Shown piece after piece: positions 26,505-36,266 of a stretch of 64,000 nucleotides of DNA. Within the stretch, counting starts at the first letter, position 1. The number at the start of each line of letters is the position of its first letter. The notes beneath the pieces are model-generated. The model saw only the letters and a list, made by a program, of their open reading frames with translations, was not told where the DNA came from and did no database searches. The translations under genes and the position numbers were made by a program. The DNA comes from Lentibacillus halodurans (GTDB taxonomy: Bacteria; Bacillota; Bacilli; Bacillales; Amphibacillaceae), in the NCBI RefSeq assembly GCF_900112045.1, contig NZ_FOJW01000008.1:150905-214904 (forward strand), in the 5' to 3' direction.

Positions 26505-27371
26505 ATGCGTACAAAAAGGTTCGTGGCGATATTACTTGCAGCTATTTTTATTTTAGGAGCCTGCAGCGATAACTCCGGTGGAAGTGATGATGGAGATCAT
26601 GCTGCAGATGAGAAATGGAATGAAATTCAGGAAGCTGGTGAAATCGTTGTTGGCACTTCCGGGACACTGATTGCGGGGTCTTATTACGAAGGTGATGAAG
26701 AAATTGAAGAAGCCCTGACAGGGTATGAAGTGGAAGTCATGCGTGAAATTGCCGATCGCCTTAATCTGGATATTACGTTTGAAATTATCGGCTTTGACAG
26801 TGTATTAGCTGCTGTTGAAAGCGGACGAATTGATATGGCAGGTATGGGCATCACGGATAAACGGAAGGAGAAATTTAATTTCAGCAAACCGTTCAAATAC
26901 TCTTACACGACGATGGTTGTGAGAGAAGATGGACATTCAGGTATTGAAAAATTGGAGGATCTGGAAGGGAAAAAAGCTGGGGGAGCGGCTTCCACCGTAT
27001 ACAGTGAAATTGCCCGAAAATTTGGTGCAGAAGTTAAAACCTATGGCAATGCTCCAAATGAGGCTTATCTCCGGGACGTGAATAATGGTCGGACTGATGT
27101 GGTCATTAATGATTACTATCTTTCAAAATTCGGCATAGCTGCTTTTCCGGATTTTGATATAATACTGCACCCGGAATTAAAATTTCATCCGACAAGAAAA
27201 GGTGTCATTATGGAGGATGGAGCCGAGAAGCTGCAAACGGAAGTTAATCAGGCACTTAAATCGATGCGGGAAGATGGTACTTTAACGACACTTGCCGAAG
27301 AATTTTATGAAGAGGATGCCTCTCAAGAGCCCGAGGGAGATATCCGGGAAATTGACGGATTGGACTTTTAA
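26505..27371 (+). CDS. Amino-acid ABC transporter substrate-binding lipoprotein
   Basis: 288 residues. A lipoprotein signal ends in LGAC (Cys20), followed by a disordered acidic linker and a type II periplasmic-binding fold (SBP_bac_3): WNEIQEAGEIVVGTSG, the YEVEVMREIADRL helix, FDSVLAAVESGRIDM and MGITDKRKEKFNFS, all usual for polar amino-acid or cystine binders. ATG 26505 follows GGGGGA. It pairs with the permease that starts 3 bp after its stop; no ATPase gene follows. Confidence 0.92.
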   Translation: MRTKRFVAILLAAIFILGACSDNSGGSDDGDHAADEKWNEIQEAGEIVVGTSGTLIAGSYYEGDEEIEEALTGYEVEVMREIADRLNLDITFEIIGFDSVLAAVESGRIDMAGMGITDKRKEKFNFSKPFKYSYTTMVVREDGHSGIEKLEDLEGKKAGGAASTVYSEIARKFGAEVKTYGNAPNEAYLRDVNNGRTDVVINDYYLSKFGIAAFPDFDIILHPELKFHPTRKGVIMEDGAEKLQTEVNQALKSMREDGTLTTLAEEFYEEDASQEPEGDIREIDGLDF

Positions 27372-27374
27372 CGT

Positions 27375-28052
27375 ATGAATGGGGTTAATTTTGGCGGGAT
27401 TTTTGATGTAGAGCTGGCTTTGGAAAGTCTTCCATTTATACTTGGCGGCCTTCCATCTACGGTTGGTGTAGCCATCGCTGGAATGGCCATCGGGATGATA
27501 TTGGGCTTGTTTCTCGCATTGGCCCGCGGTTCATCCAGAATTATATTAAGGTGGCCTGCCAGGGTTTATATTTCCTTTATGCGCGGTACACCTATACTTG
27601 TGTTTCTCTTCCTTTTGTACTTTGGTCTGCCATATATCGGTCTGGAATTGACAGCAGTTTTAGCTGCATCACTCGGATTCGGATTGAACAGTGCTGCCTA
27701 TATAGCCGAAATTAATCGTTCATCTCTGAATAGTATTGATGTTGGGCAATGGGAATCAGCCAGGTCACTCAACTTAGGATATTGGCAAACATTGTGGATC
27801 GTTATCTTGCCGCAAGCCACCAGAATAGCTGTACCGCCACTGACGAATGTATTTATGGACATTGTCAAGGCCACGTCTTTGGCGGCTGTCATTACAGTAC
27901 CGGAGCTGTTTCAGCGGACCCAAATTGTTGTCGGCAGAGAATTTGATGCGATGACGTTGTATATATTAGTTGCCTTGATTTATTGGCCAATATGTGTGCT
28001 CATTTCATTCATGCAGGATCGGCTTGAGGCTAGGTTCAGCAGATTTTTGTAA
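27375..28052 (+). CDS. Amino-acid ABC transporter permease (HisM/GlnP type)
   Basis: 225 residues, five or six membrane helices. PSTVGVAIAGMAIGMILG, RGTPILVFLF near residue 73, and the EAA loop around ESARSLNLGYWQTLWIVILPQ (ATPase contact) identify the family. It follows the binding protein by 3 bp. The usual ATP-binding partner would come next, but a 640-bp repeat element and a divergent-strand gene lie there. The system may borrow an ATPase encoded elsewhere, or the repeat may mark a lost gene. Confidence 0.92.
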   Translation: MNGVNFGGIFDVELALESLPFILGGLPSTVGVAIAGMAIGMILGLFLALARGSSRIILRWPARVYISFMRGTPILVFLFLLYFGLPYIGLELTAVLAASLGFGLNSAAYIAEINRSSLNSIDVGQWESARSLNLGYWQTLWIVILPQATRIAVPPLTNVFMDIVKATSLAAVITVPELFQRTQIVVGREFDAMTLYILVALIYWPICVLISFMQDRLEARFSRFL

Positions 28053-28053
28053 T

Positions 28054-28697
28054 AAAAGAGACTGAGACAAAAGGATATTAGCCAAAGATACATCCGAACG
28101 ATGATTCCACTATGATGGGAACAGTTCGGATTTATCTTTTGATATAGGTTTGAACATTGGTTGCGAATGATCGATAAAACTGAGAAGTAACTTGGTCTGA
28201 GATTTGCTTCTATGCTTTTGTTGGTGAGTGCATGATGGTCGCTGCGGAAAAATACGCCCTTTCCGGGGGCACGGCCTCAGCTAACTTTGCCAAGAAAACC
28301 ACTTGGCAAAGTGGATCTTCGGCTTGCGCTGTTCCCCCAGGAGTGTCGCATCTTTCCGCAGCTTAGAATCGTGTTCTCATAAGATGACAGCAAGTTCAAT
28401 CAATATTGCTCCATAAGTTCTTTTCTTCCAACAATCAGCACCCCAACATGAGCGGAAGCAGCATACGGAACAGCACGAGCCGAAGACCCCGCAGGAAAGA
28501 GGTCTTTGCTTTCCGAGGAGGCTGAGGCCGTGTGCCTATCAGTATGCTGCCGGAGCGAATGATCGCACGCCACTAACATCAGAATGGAAGGAAGGCTGCA
28601 CCAAGACAAATGTGACTGTTGAAAAAGTAAAATGCTGCACTCCTGCCTGTATTGTTTGTCTTTAGCGAGGAAAGTTTTCATTGTGTCCCAGGCTTTT
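28054..28697. repeat. Long palindromic intergenic element, copy A
   Basis: Bounded by AGAGACTGAGACAAAA on the left and TTGTGTCCCAGGCTTTT on the right (imperfect inverted ends). Inside are an ATCCGAAC...GTTCGGAT hairpin at 28090-28140, and GCACGGCCTCAGC near 28269 facing GCTGAGGCCGTG near 28522, so most of the element can fold on itself. It is highly similar to 33788-34429, with an extra stretch near 28402-28442. No transposase or convincing ORF. Confidence 0.85.
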
Positions 28698-28702
28698 AAA
28701 TG

Positions 28703-29869
28703 TTAACTTTGCAAACGTCCTGTATCCTTTTTGAAAGATATGGCGATCAGCATGAGGGCGAGCATAAAAATGATAACATAGAAAAAGGATATACTAGGGA
28801 AGTATTCAATAAATAATCCGCCTAAATAAGGTCCGGACAAGCTGCCGAGGCTGAACGAAATCCCTGTCATCAAATTGCCCGCCGGTAACAGTGAAGGTGG
28901 CAGCAAGTCAGTCATATAGGCGATGCTTAGCGAATATAGCGAACCGACTAGCATGCCTGATGCAGCAAATGAGATAAACAATGCTGCGGCCGATGTTTCA
29001 AACGATGCCGCAAATAGAAAACAGATTATGCCACCTGATAGGACCGCCAGTAAAATGTTTCGTCTCCCCAACCGGTCACTTAACATGCCTAAAGGGATTT
29101 GTGTAATAATGCTTGCGCCTGCAAAAAAAGGAATGATTAATGATAAGATATTCACGTCATGCCCAATTCGCAATCCATAAACCGGGAAAATCCCATGTAA
29201 TGTCGCCTCTAAAAATCCGTACCCGAATGCAGGCAACAGGGCAATCCAGGCAAGTTTGCCGGTTTGAATGAAACGTCGTAAGGAGCTGGAACCGCCAGCA
29301 CTATGAATCTCCTCATCATCTGGCCACTTGTTTCGGACAAAAAACATAAACGACCAGATAAGCATGCTAAGTGCTGCAGATATGAGAAACGGCAATGCCT
29401 GATGAATCTCCAGGAGCCGGGTCATCAGCGGTCCTATCGTAAATCCCAGCCCGAATGACAAACCATAGAACGAAATGTTTTTTCCGCGTGTTTCCTTGGG
29501 ACTGGTTGTCGTGATCCATGTTTGGGTGCCGAAATGAAGCATGTTATCCCCGATGCCTATCATGACACGCAGAATAAACCAAAACCATAAAGCGTGCCAG
29601 AAAGGAAATAACGCCAGGGAAATGAATACAAGTATACCACCGATCATAATGACCGGTTTGAAACCAAGCTGCCGCATCGGTTTTTCCATAAAAGGTGATG
29701 CGATCAATATTCCAATATACAGTCCGGTTGCATGGAGCCCATTGACCGAAGAGGGGACACCGTTTTGTTCAAGAATAATCGACAATAATGGAAGGATCAT
29801 GCCTTGTGAGAAACCGGATATGAAAACGAGTGCGATTAAGATCCAAAACCTAGATTGTGCGGATACCAT
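28703..29869 (-). CDS. yfkF: MFS transporter, YfkF type
   Basis: 388 residues and about 12 membrane helices. GDNMLHFGTQTWITTTSP and GMLSDRLGRRNILL (motif A between helices 8 and 9) fit MFS drug-type efflux proteins. B. subtilis has the MFS gene yfkF next to yfkH, and the relative position here agrees. ATG 29869 is used because AAGGAGAAG precedes it; an in-frame upstream start would add 11 residues. Substrate unknown. Confidence 0.88.
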   Translation of the reverse strand: MVSAQSRFWILIALVFISGFSQGMILPLLSIILEQNGVPSSVNGLHATGLYIGILIASPFMEKPMRQLGFKPVIMIGGILVFISLALFPFWHALWFWFILRVMIGIGDNMLHFGTQTWITTTSPKETRGKNISFYGLSFGLGFTIGPLMTRLLEIHQALPFLISAALSMLIWSFMFFVRNKWPDDEEIHSAGGSSSLRRFIQTGKLAWIALLPAFGYGFLEATLHGIFPVYGLRIGHDVNILSLIIPFFAGASIITQIPLGMLSDRLGRRNILLAVLSGGIICFLFAASFETSAAALFISFAASGMLVGSLYSLSIAYMTDLLPPSLLPAGNLMTGISFSLGSLSGPYLGGLFIEYFPSISFFYVIIFMLALMLIAISFKKDTGRLQS

Positions 29870-30019
29870 AGTTCTTCTCCTTCCCCATTCATGCTGCTGC
29901 ATTCAATGTAATGTTTTTCACAACAAAGGTCAATTCAAATATTTCATCCAAAAGGACGTTATGGTATAGGATTAAGGGTACATAATAATATAAGATTTCA
30001 TTTAAGGGAGTTGAAAACA

Positions 30020-30412
30020 GTGGATTTATACTTAAAAGAAGAAGGTATGCGTGTTGATTTGGAGTATGGACAACTGGATATATCAGGGGATGAGGCATTT
30101 GGATTCCGCCCGTACCAATTGATGGTTGCATCGATTGCAGGCTGCAGCTCATCGGTTTTCCGGAAGATTTTAAAGAAACAGCGGACAGATATAGCAGACA
30201 TGAAGGTGACAGCGGAAGTCGAACGCAACCCTGACGATGCCAACCGAATTGAGCGGATTGCTTTGCATTATGTCATCAAGGGGTATCATTTAGATGTTGA
30301 TAAATTGTATAAAAATCTGGAGGTGGCCAGAAAAAATTGCTCGATGATCCGTTCAGTCGAGGACACGATTACCATTGAAGAAACGCTGGAAACGATTGAA
30401 TTAAGCCGTTAA
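30020..30412 (+). CDS. OsmC-family protein
   Basis: 130 residues. AGCSSSVFRKILKKQR holds the first conserved cysteine on the central helix and RKNCSMIRSVEDTI the second; this pair gives OsmC/Ohr proteins their thiol peroxidase activity. It is closer to the generic OsmC/YhfA group than to Ohr. GTG 30020 is preferred because AAGGGAG is 9 nt upstream; TTG 30011 directly abuts that site. A single gene divergent from yfkF. Confidence 0.88.
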   Translation: MDLYLKEEGMRVDLEYGQLDISGDEAFGFRPYQLMVASIAGCSSSVFRKILKKQRTDIADMKVTAEVERNPDDANRIERIALHYVIKGYHLDVDKLYKNLEVARKNCSMIRSVEDTITIEETLETIELSR

Positions 30413-30506
30413 ATTTTAACAAGGTATAATATTCATGTGACCGAAAAAACTAACGATAAAGATGAAGCACTTTTCGTGGTTTACGCAAACGAAAGGAATG
30501 GGATAC

Positions 30507-31298
30507 ATGAATAAACGATATTACATTATCGTATTAATGGCACTGGTTTTATTGTTTCCTGACAGCGGTCTGGCTGAGGAAAAAGAAGAATCAAAAAAGG
30601 AATTTGAAGTACCGAGTCATGTCCTGAACATATCAAAGGAAAACACTTATCCTAATTCAACAGAGGATCAGGAAGTTGTTGAGCCCAGTGAACTGACAGA
30701 GGAATTGATTGAAGGCGTTGAAGTTCCGATTGAAAATCCGGATCTGATTAAAATGCTCAATGAAACGTCCATTAAGCCCTCGCCAATTGCTTTTGGCTAC
30801 AGAGGAATGGTTTATGTTGGACGCTGGCCGCTGAATTATCAGTCGGACGAAACAAATATCAACTGGGAATATCAAACAATCAACACAAATGAACTTAATA
30901 ATATTGGTGGTGATTCAGAGCAGAAAATGCAATATAACCAGCAGGAAAAAAGGGAAGTTAAAGGTGCCCTGACGAACAAAATTAGCAATCCGGATGATGT
31001 TAAAAAAATGATGCTGTTAAAAGCAAAAGATAAGATTGAACTGCCACTGGCTTATACAACTGTTATCGGTCAGAATACGAAAAAGGAAAATTCGTATAGT
31101 GTGCCGGCGAAAAAGTACGGGGAACTGCAGGCATATGCACCTGCAGTCAATGAACGGGGGCAAGTGACATTCGGTGAAGTGTACTTCCAATTGAAAGGGT
31201 ACGATAAATCGATCGTGATCAAAAATGTTACGAAGCAGGGAATCGGTGCATGGATACCAGTACAGGATCACGTGTCATTTTCCTTTCAGCTTAAATAA
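30507..31298 (+). CDS. yfkD: YfkD-family exported protein
   Basis: 263 residues with a Sec signal (MNKRYYIIVLMALVLLFPDSG) and a globular part containing FGYRGMVYVGRWPLNY and YGELQAYAPAVNERGQVTFGEVYF, which I recognise as the YfkD family of Bacillaceae. Function is unknown; it is probably extracellular or membrane-attached. ATG 30507 follows AAAGGA; an earlier in-frame ATG (30498) is possible. It is followed by a strong terminator. Confidence 0.85.
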   Translation: MNKRYYIIVLMALVLLFPDSGLAEEKEESKKEFEVPSHVLNISKENTYPNSTEDQEVVEPSELTEELIEGVEVPIENPDLIKMLNETSIKPSPIAFGYRGMVYVGRWPLNYQSDETNINWEYQTINTNELNNIGGDSEQKMQYNQQEKREVKGALTNKISNPDDVKKMMLLKAKDKIELPLAYTTVIGQNTKKENSYSVPAKKYGELQAYAPAVNERGQVTFGEVYFQLKGYDKSIVIKNVTKQGIGAWIPVQDHVSFSFQLK

Positions 31299-31313
31299 GT
31301 GGATGGATAAAGG

Positions 31314-31341
31314 CCTCCGGGGATTTCCCGGAGGGTTTTTA
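31314..31341 (+). terminator. Terminator of yfkD
   Basis: CCTCCGGG and CCCGGAGG arms, 5-nt loop, then GTTTTT. Confidence 0.9.
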
Positions 31342-31540
31342 TCAGCTGGAGAAAGAGAACCTCAGCTCGTCCGGCTTGAAGACAGCCCATCCCTGGAACT
31401 TATTTTCTTTACACGCTCTGTGGACATCTATTGGATAATTTTCCACTCCAAAGAGGGTTGATTTTTGCACTTTAATGCTTTATCATGATGAAGTATTAAA
31501 AGTTAAACACTTATGAAAGAGATAGAGAGGAGAAACAAAT

Positions 31541-32851
31541 ATGGAATGGGTTGTTGTCGTGTCTGTATTCGTGTTGACCATTCTTAGCTTGTTAAGGATC
31601 AACGTCATCATTGCAATTATTGCCGCAGCACTTACGGCAGGCTTGATGTCGGGGGATTCTGTCATAGGATCTATTGAAATGCTTGTGAGCGGTATGGGTG
31701 GCCAGGCAAGTACAGCATTAAGCTATATTTTGCTTGGCGCTTTCGCAGTAGCGATCAGTTATACAGGCATTACAGCTATTCTAGTTAACTATTTAATCAA
31801 AGTATTGACCGGCAAAAAAACGATGATGTTATTCGCAATTGCCGGTGTGGCTTCGTTATCTCAAAATCTGGTACCCGTGCACATCGCATTTATACCTATT
31901 TTAATTCCACCGTTATTAAAGCTTTTTGATGAAATGAAAATTGATCGGCGTGGCGTGGCGACCGCTTTGACATTTGGGTTAAAAGCGCCGTATGTCATGA
32001 TCCCGGCCGGGTTTGGTTGGATTTTCCACGAAACCATCGTTAACGGGATGACTGAAAATGGTGCCGATATTACAATAGGGGAGTCGGCACTTGCCATGCT
32101 GATTCCTGGAGCAGGGATGGTTGTCGGATTGCTAATTGCCATCTTGTTCACATACCGCAAAGATCGTGAATCAATTCCAGGAGCAGGCGGGAACGAGGCG
32201 AACTTTACTGCACCGGAAGCTGGAAACGTGACGTTCAATAGAAAGCATCTTTTGACGCTAATCGCTATTGTGGGAGCATTGACTGTTCAATTGATGACCG
32301 GAAATCTGATTGCCGGTGCGTTAACTGGACTGGTACTGATGTTTGCACTTGTCGTTGTTCCGTTTAAAAAAGGTGATCAGGTGATGGCTGATGGCATTGC
32401 CATGATGGGCCAAATTGCATTTGTTATGCTGGTGGCATCCGGATTTGGGCATATTCTTACAGAAACAGGCGCAGTAGATGCGTTAGTGGAGGTATCATCC
32501 GGATTTCTCGGTGATAATAAAGCATTAATCGCTTTGATCCTGTTGCTCGTCGGACTGGTTGTTACCATTGGCATTGGTTCCTCATTTGGAACAATCCCAA
32601 TTCTGGCAGCTCTTTTTGTACCTATTTGTCTGACAGCGGGTTTTTCATCGCCTGCAACGGCTGCTTTGATTGGAACTGCTGGTGCGTTGGGTGATGCCGG
32701 ATCACCAGCATCAGACAGTACACTCGGACCAACATCAGGGCTGAATGCTGACGGCAAGCACCATCACATTTGGGATACATGTGTTCCGACATTCATTCAC
32801 TTTAATATTCCTTTAATTGTATTCGGCTGGGCAGCTGCGATGGTTCTTTAA
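31541..32851 (+). CDS. Na+/H+ antiporter-family (YuiF-type) membrane transporter
   Basis: 436 residues with 10-12 membrane helices. The block SQNLVPVHIAFIPILIPPLL near residue 107, GSSFGTIPILAALFVPIC near 348 and the ending LGDAGSPASDSTLGPTSG then HHHIWDTCVPTF are those of YuiF and related NhaC/GntP-like carriers. Such proteins have been annotated as Na+/H+ antiporters or amino-acid carriers; the substrate is open. Monocistronic, ATG behind AGAGAGGAG. A sodium link would suit a halophile. Confidence 0.88.
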   Translation: MEWVVVVSVFVLTILSLLRINVIIAIIAAALTAGLMSGDSVIGSIEMLVSGMGGQASTALSYILLGAFAVAISYTGITAILVNYLIKVLTGKKTMMLFAIAGVASLSQNLVPVHIAFIPILIPPLLKLFDEMKIDRRGVATALTFGLKAPYVMIPAGFGWIFHETIVNGMTENGADITIGESALAMLIPGAGMVVGLLIAILFTYRKDRESIPGAGGNEANFTAPEAGNVTFNRKHLLTLIAIVGALTVQLMTGNLIAGALTGLVLMFALVVVPFKKGDQVMADGIAMMGQIAFVMLVASGFGHILTETGAVDALVEVSSGFLGDNKALIALILLLVGLVVTIGIGSSFGTIPILAALFVPICLTAGFSSPATAALIGTAGALGDAGSPASDSTLGPTSGLNADGKHHHIWDTCVPTFIHFNIPLIVFGWAAAMVL

Positions 32852-32959
32852 GTGGTCGTTTAATGATCTTAGGCATACTGACTAGTATCAAACGTTCGGT
32901 TGATGAATAAGTGAGACCAAACATGGACAAAGTAAGGAAAAAAATAGGTGGGGTATGCT

Positions 32960-33760
32960 ATGCAAAAATACATTGCGGTAGCATTGCCGATCATCCTGTT
33001 CTGCCTTACTTTTGTTCCATGTCAGGATGTGACGCATGCTGCTGATGGCTATGGGTGGGGATTTAAAAAGAATAAGGAACATAAGATTCCTAATGTTGGA
33101 AAGTATCAACAGATTCTGGAGGAATATGGTGCTTACTATGCAGATGATTCCGGTGAAAAAGTAGTATACCTGACGTTTGATAATGGATATGAGGAAGGTT
33201 ATACCGATGAGATCCTGGATGTTTTGAAATCGCAAAATGTTCCTGCTGCCTTTTTCCTGACAGGTCATTACGTGGAAAGTCAGCCCGAACTTGTGAAACG
33301 AATGGCAGATGAAGGGCATATTATCGGCAATCATTCCTATCATCACCCGGACTTTACAGTCGTCAGTAAAAAAACAATGCGGGAAGAGCTCAAGACGCTG
33401 GAACAGGCAGTTGCTGAAGTGTCAGATCAGGAAGAAATCAAATATTTACGCCCGCCAAAAGGGATGTTCAGCAGGAAAACATTAGAGTGGGCAAAAGAAC
33501 TTGGTTATATTCACATATTCTGGTCCTCTGCGTTCGTTGATTGGGAAACGAGTGAGCAAAAGGGATGGCAATATGCATATGAAAATATTATGGATCATAT
33601 GCACCCGGGATCAATTATTTTGCTTCATACTGTGTCGTCCGATAATGCCAAAGCATTGGATAAGTTGATTACGGAGTTGAAAAAGCAGGGTTATCAATTC
33701 AGGAGCTTGGATCATCTTGTGCTGAAAAACAAACTTCCGCGCCCGATTTACGGCTATTGA
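32960..33760 (+). CDS. pdaA: Delta-lactam-biosynthetic de-N-acetylase PdaA
   Basis: Deacetylates N-acetylmuramic acid in spore-cortex peptidoglycan, the step needed for muramic delta-lactam and germination. 266 residues: a signal peptide (about 1-27), GYGWGFKKNKEHKIPNVGKY, then a NodB domain with TFDNGYEEGYT (Asp-Asn form typical of PdaA), HSYHHPDF, LRPPKGMFS and HPGSIILLHTVS. ATG 32960 follows AGGTGGGG; in B. subtilis pdaA is also close to the yfk genes. Presumably expressed in the forespore, but no SigG promoter was resolved. Confidence 0.95.
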   Translation: MQKYIAVALPIILFCLTFVPCQDVTHAADGYGWGFKKNKEHKIPNVGKYQQILEEYGAYYADDSGEKVVYLTFDNGYEEGYTDEILDVLKSQNVPAAFFLTGHYVESQPELVKRMADEGHIIGNHSYHHPDFTVVSKKTMREELKTLEQAVAEVSDQEEIKYLRPPKGMFSRKTLEWAKELGYIHIFWSSAFVDWETSEQKGWQYAYENIMDHMHPGSIILLHTVSSDNAKALDKLITELKKQGYQFRSLDHLVLKNKLPRPIYGY

Positions 33761-33787
33761 ATTCCCCTGCTGGACTTTTTTAAAACG

Positions 33788-34429
33788 AAAGAGGCTGGGA
33801 CAAAAGTATATTAGCCAAAGATACATCCGAACGATGATTCCACTATAATGGGAACCGTTCGGATGTATCTTTTGAGGTATGTTTGAACATTTGTTGCCGA
33901 TGATCTATCAACTGAGAAGTCACTTGGTCTTAGATTTGCTTTCTTCCATGCTTTTGTTGGTGAGTGCATGATGGTCGCTGCGGAAAATTACGCTCTTTTC
34001 GGGGGCACGGCCTCAGCTAACTTTGCTAAGAAAACCACTTGGCAAAGTGGATCTTCTGCTCGCGCTGTTGCCCAGGCGTGTCGCATTTTTCCACAGCTTA
34101 GAATCGTGTTCTCATCAGGTGACAGCAAGTTCAACCCCAACGTGAGCGGAGGAAGCATACGGAGACTTCTATGGGAACAGCACGAGCCGAAGACCCCGCA
34201 GGGAAGAGGTCTTTGCTTACCGAGGAGGCTGAGGCCGTGCCCATGGAAAGCGCAGTATGCTGCCGGAGCGAATGATAGCACGTAACTAACATTAGAATGG
34301 AAGGAAGGCTGCACCAAAACAAACTGTCACTCGTTCGTAGTTGTTATATCGACGATGAATAAAGATGTGACTATTGAAAAAGCAAAATGCTGCACTTCCT
34401 GCCCTGTAATTGTTTGTCTAGCCTCTTTT
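33788..34429. repeat. Long palindromic intergenic element, copy B
   Basis: Bounded by AAAGAGGCTGGGACAAAAG and its near-inverse TTGTTTGTCTAGCCTCTTTT. The first hairpin has a perfect 17-bp stem (AAAGATACATCCGAACG facing CGTTCGGATGTATCTTT, 33818-33875). The body matches copy A at 28054-28697 over most of its length. ORFs inside it come from the palindromes and have no ribosome binding sites. Confidence 0.87.
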
Positions 34430-34511
34430 ACTTCTATTAAAAAAGTAGCATATTAAGTGGAATTCTGTTGTTTCATACATGACATGAGTTGTTTAAAGTT
34501 TACATATATTC

Positions 34512-34520
34512 TGATATAAT
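34512..34520 (+). promoter_or_regulatory. Extended -10 promoter for the acyl-CoA synthetase
   Basis: TGATATAAT at 34512-34520 lies 32 bp upstream of the ATG at 34552; no clear -35 was seen, as often with extended -10 sites. Confidence 0.45.
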
Positions 34521-34551
34521 TAAAAGATATATTAGTATGGGAGTGAATAGG

Positions 34552-36132
34552 ATGAACAAAGCAGATTTAATTGCTCCGGAAGATTATAATATTGTAATGG
34601 AAATGGAACGTTTTGCAGCAAAAACTCCAAGCAGAAAAGCATTGATTTGGCATGATGAACAAGGACAGTCAAAAGAAGTGACATATGAACAGCTGATGAA
34701 AAATGTCAATAAAATTGGTAACGCTTTCAAAAGAAATGGACTTGAAAAAGGCGATAAATTGTTCATCATGATCCCACGGATGATAGAAGCATATGAAACG
34801 TATCTTGCTGCGTTAAAGATCGGTATGATTGTCATTCCAGGATCGGAAATGCTGAAGACAAAGGATCTGCAGTACCGGATCAGTCATGGTGAAGTCAGTG
34901 CTGTCGTCAGTTATTATCCGTTTGCTGATCAATTTACAGATGTTAAAGAATATGATCAACTGATATTATTTTCTGTCGGCGGGTCAGTCGATGGCTGGCA
35001 TAACCTGAATGACTTGAAGAAAAAAGCATCGGATCAGCTTGAAATGGCCGACACTTCAAGAGAAGATATTGTGTTTTTATCCTATACATCAGGCACCACT
35101 GGGAATCCCAAAGCGGTCGTACATACACATGGCTGGGGATATGCTCACTTGAATACAGCCCCTGAGAATTGGCTCTGTATAAGCGAAGGCGACAAAGTAT
35201 GGGCAACAGCCGGACCGGGATGGCAAAAATGGATATGGAGCCCGTTCTTATCTGTACTTGGTTCGGGTGCAACCGGATTCGTTTATCATGGTAAATTTGA
35301 TCCGAAGACCTACTTGGGATTGCTGCAGGATGAAGACATCAATGTATTATGCTGTACACCAACCGAGTACCGATTGATGGCCAAAGTGGATAATTTGGAT
35401 GACTATCAGCTCCCAGCGCTTCATAGTGCCGTTTCAGCGGGAGAGCCGTTAAATCGTGAAGTGATCGATACATTCCGCAAGTATTTTAATGTGACGGTTC
35501 GTGATGGTTATGGACAAACCGAAAACACCTTATTACTTGGTTTTATGAAAGATATGGAAGTAAAGCCCGGATCGATGGGGAAGCCAACGCCAGGCAACGA
35601 GGTGGAAATCGTGGATGAAAACGGACAGCCGGTTCCTGCCAATGAAATCGGTGATATCGCGGTGAAACTGGACAGCCCGGCACTATTCCGGGAATATTAT
35701 AAAGATCCGGAGCGGACGGAAAAATCCCGGCGCGGCGATTATTATGTAACAGGTGATCAGGCATCAAAAGATGCAGACGGTTATTTTTGGTTTGAAGGCC
35801 GAAGTGATGATATTATCATCAGTTCCGGCTATACAATCGGACCATTTGAGGTGGAAGATGCATTGGTCAAACATCCATCTGTTAAGGAATGTGCAGTTGT
35901 GGCAAGTCCGCATGAAGTGCGCGGGAATATCGTCAAAGCATTTATAGTACCACAAGAAGGGGTTAACACAGGTAATCCGGATTTGGTCAAAGCATTGCAG
36001 GATCATGTTAAAGAATGGACGGCGCCGTATAAATACCCGAGAAAAATTGAATTTATCAGTGAACTGCCGAAAACAACGTCAGGGAAGATTAGGAGAATAG
36101 AATTGCGGGAGAAGGAAAAAATTAAACAGTAA
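34552..36132 (+). CDS. AMP-forming acyl-CoA synthetase, MbcS-like
   Basis: Activates a short or branched fatty acid to its CoA ester via an acyl-AMP. The 526 residues show SYTSGTTGNPKAVVHTHG (P-loop), DGYGQTE, VTGDQASKDADGYFWF and EGRSDDIIISSGYTIGPFEVE, with the C-terminal lysine in TTSGKIRR. The N-terminal part (MLKTKDLQYRISHGEVSAVV) resembles B. subtilis MbcS (YtcI), which activates methylbutyrate and isobutyrate for branched-chain lipids. Single gene with an extended -10 promoter and a terminator; ATG 34552 behind GGGAG. Confidence 0.85.
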   Translation: MNKADLIAPEDYNIVMEMERFAAKTPSRKALIWHDEQGQSKEVTYEQLMKNVNKIGNAFKRNGLEKGDKLFIMIPRMIEAYETYLAALKIGMIVIPGSEMLKTKDLQYRISHGEVSAVVSYYPFADQFTDVKEYDQLILFSVGGSVDGWHNLNDLKKKASDQLEMADTSREDIVFLSYTSGTTGNPKAVVHTHGWGYAHLNTAPENWLCISEGDKVWATAGPGWQKWIWSPFLSVLGSGATGFVYHGKFDPKTYLGLLQDEDINVLCCTPTEYRLMAKVDNLDDYQLPALHSAVSAGEPLNREVIDTFRKYFNVTVRDGYGQTENTLLLGFMKDMEVKPGSMGKPTPGNEVEIVDENGQPVPANEIGDIAVKLDSPALFREYYKDPERTEKSRRGDYYVTGDQASKDADGYFWFEGRSDDIIISSGYTIGPFEVEDALVKHPSVKECAVVASPHEVRGNIVKAFIVPQEGVNTGNPDLVKALQDHVKEWTAPYKYPRKIEFISELPKTTSGKIRRIELREKEKIKQ

Positions 36133-36150
36133 AAGTATTTCAATGAAGAA

Positions 36151-36181
36151 GGCTGTTCTATGTTTAGGGCGGCCTTTTTTA
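36151..36181 (+). terminator. Terminator of the acyl-CoA synthetase gene
   Basis: AAGGCTG and GCGGCCTT arms with some mismatch, then six T. Confidence 0.7.
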
Positions 36182-36237
36182 CGTTAATAACACTGATGAA
36201 GGATTTATAGCTTTAGAAAAAAATTGAGTAAAAACAC

Positions 36238-36266
36238 TTGAAAGTCAAAAAAGGTCAGAGTATAAT
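36238..36266 (+). promoter_or_regulatory. clpE promoter
   Basis: TTGAAA (36238-36243), 17-bp spacer, TATAAT (36261-36266). The spacer is filled by the first CtsR-type site, so binding would block RNA polymerase. Confidence 0.8.

Noticed and set aside
28400..34322. ORFs inside the two large palindromic elements (for example 28400-28681 and 33968-34322)
   Set aside because: No ribosome sites, mirror-image coding from palindromes, and not in register between copies A and B.
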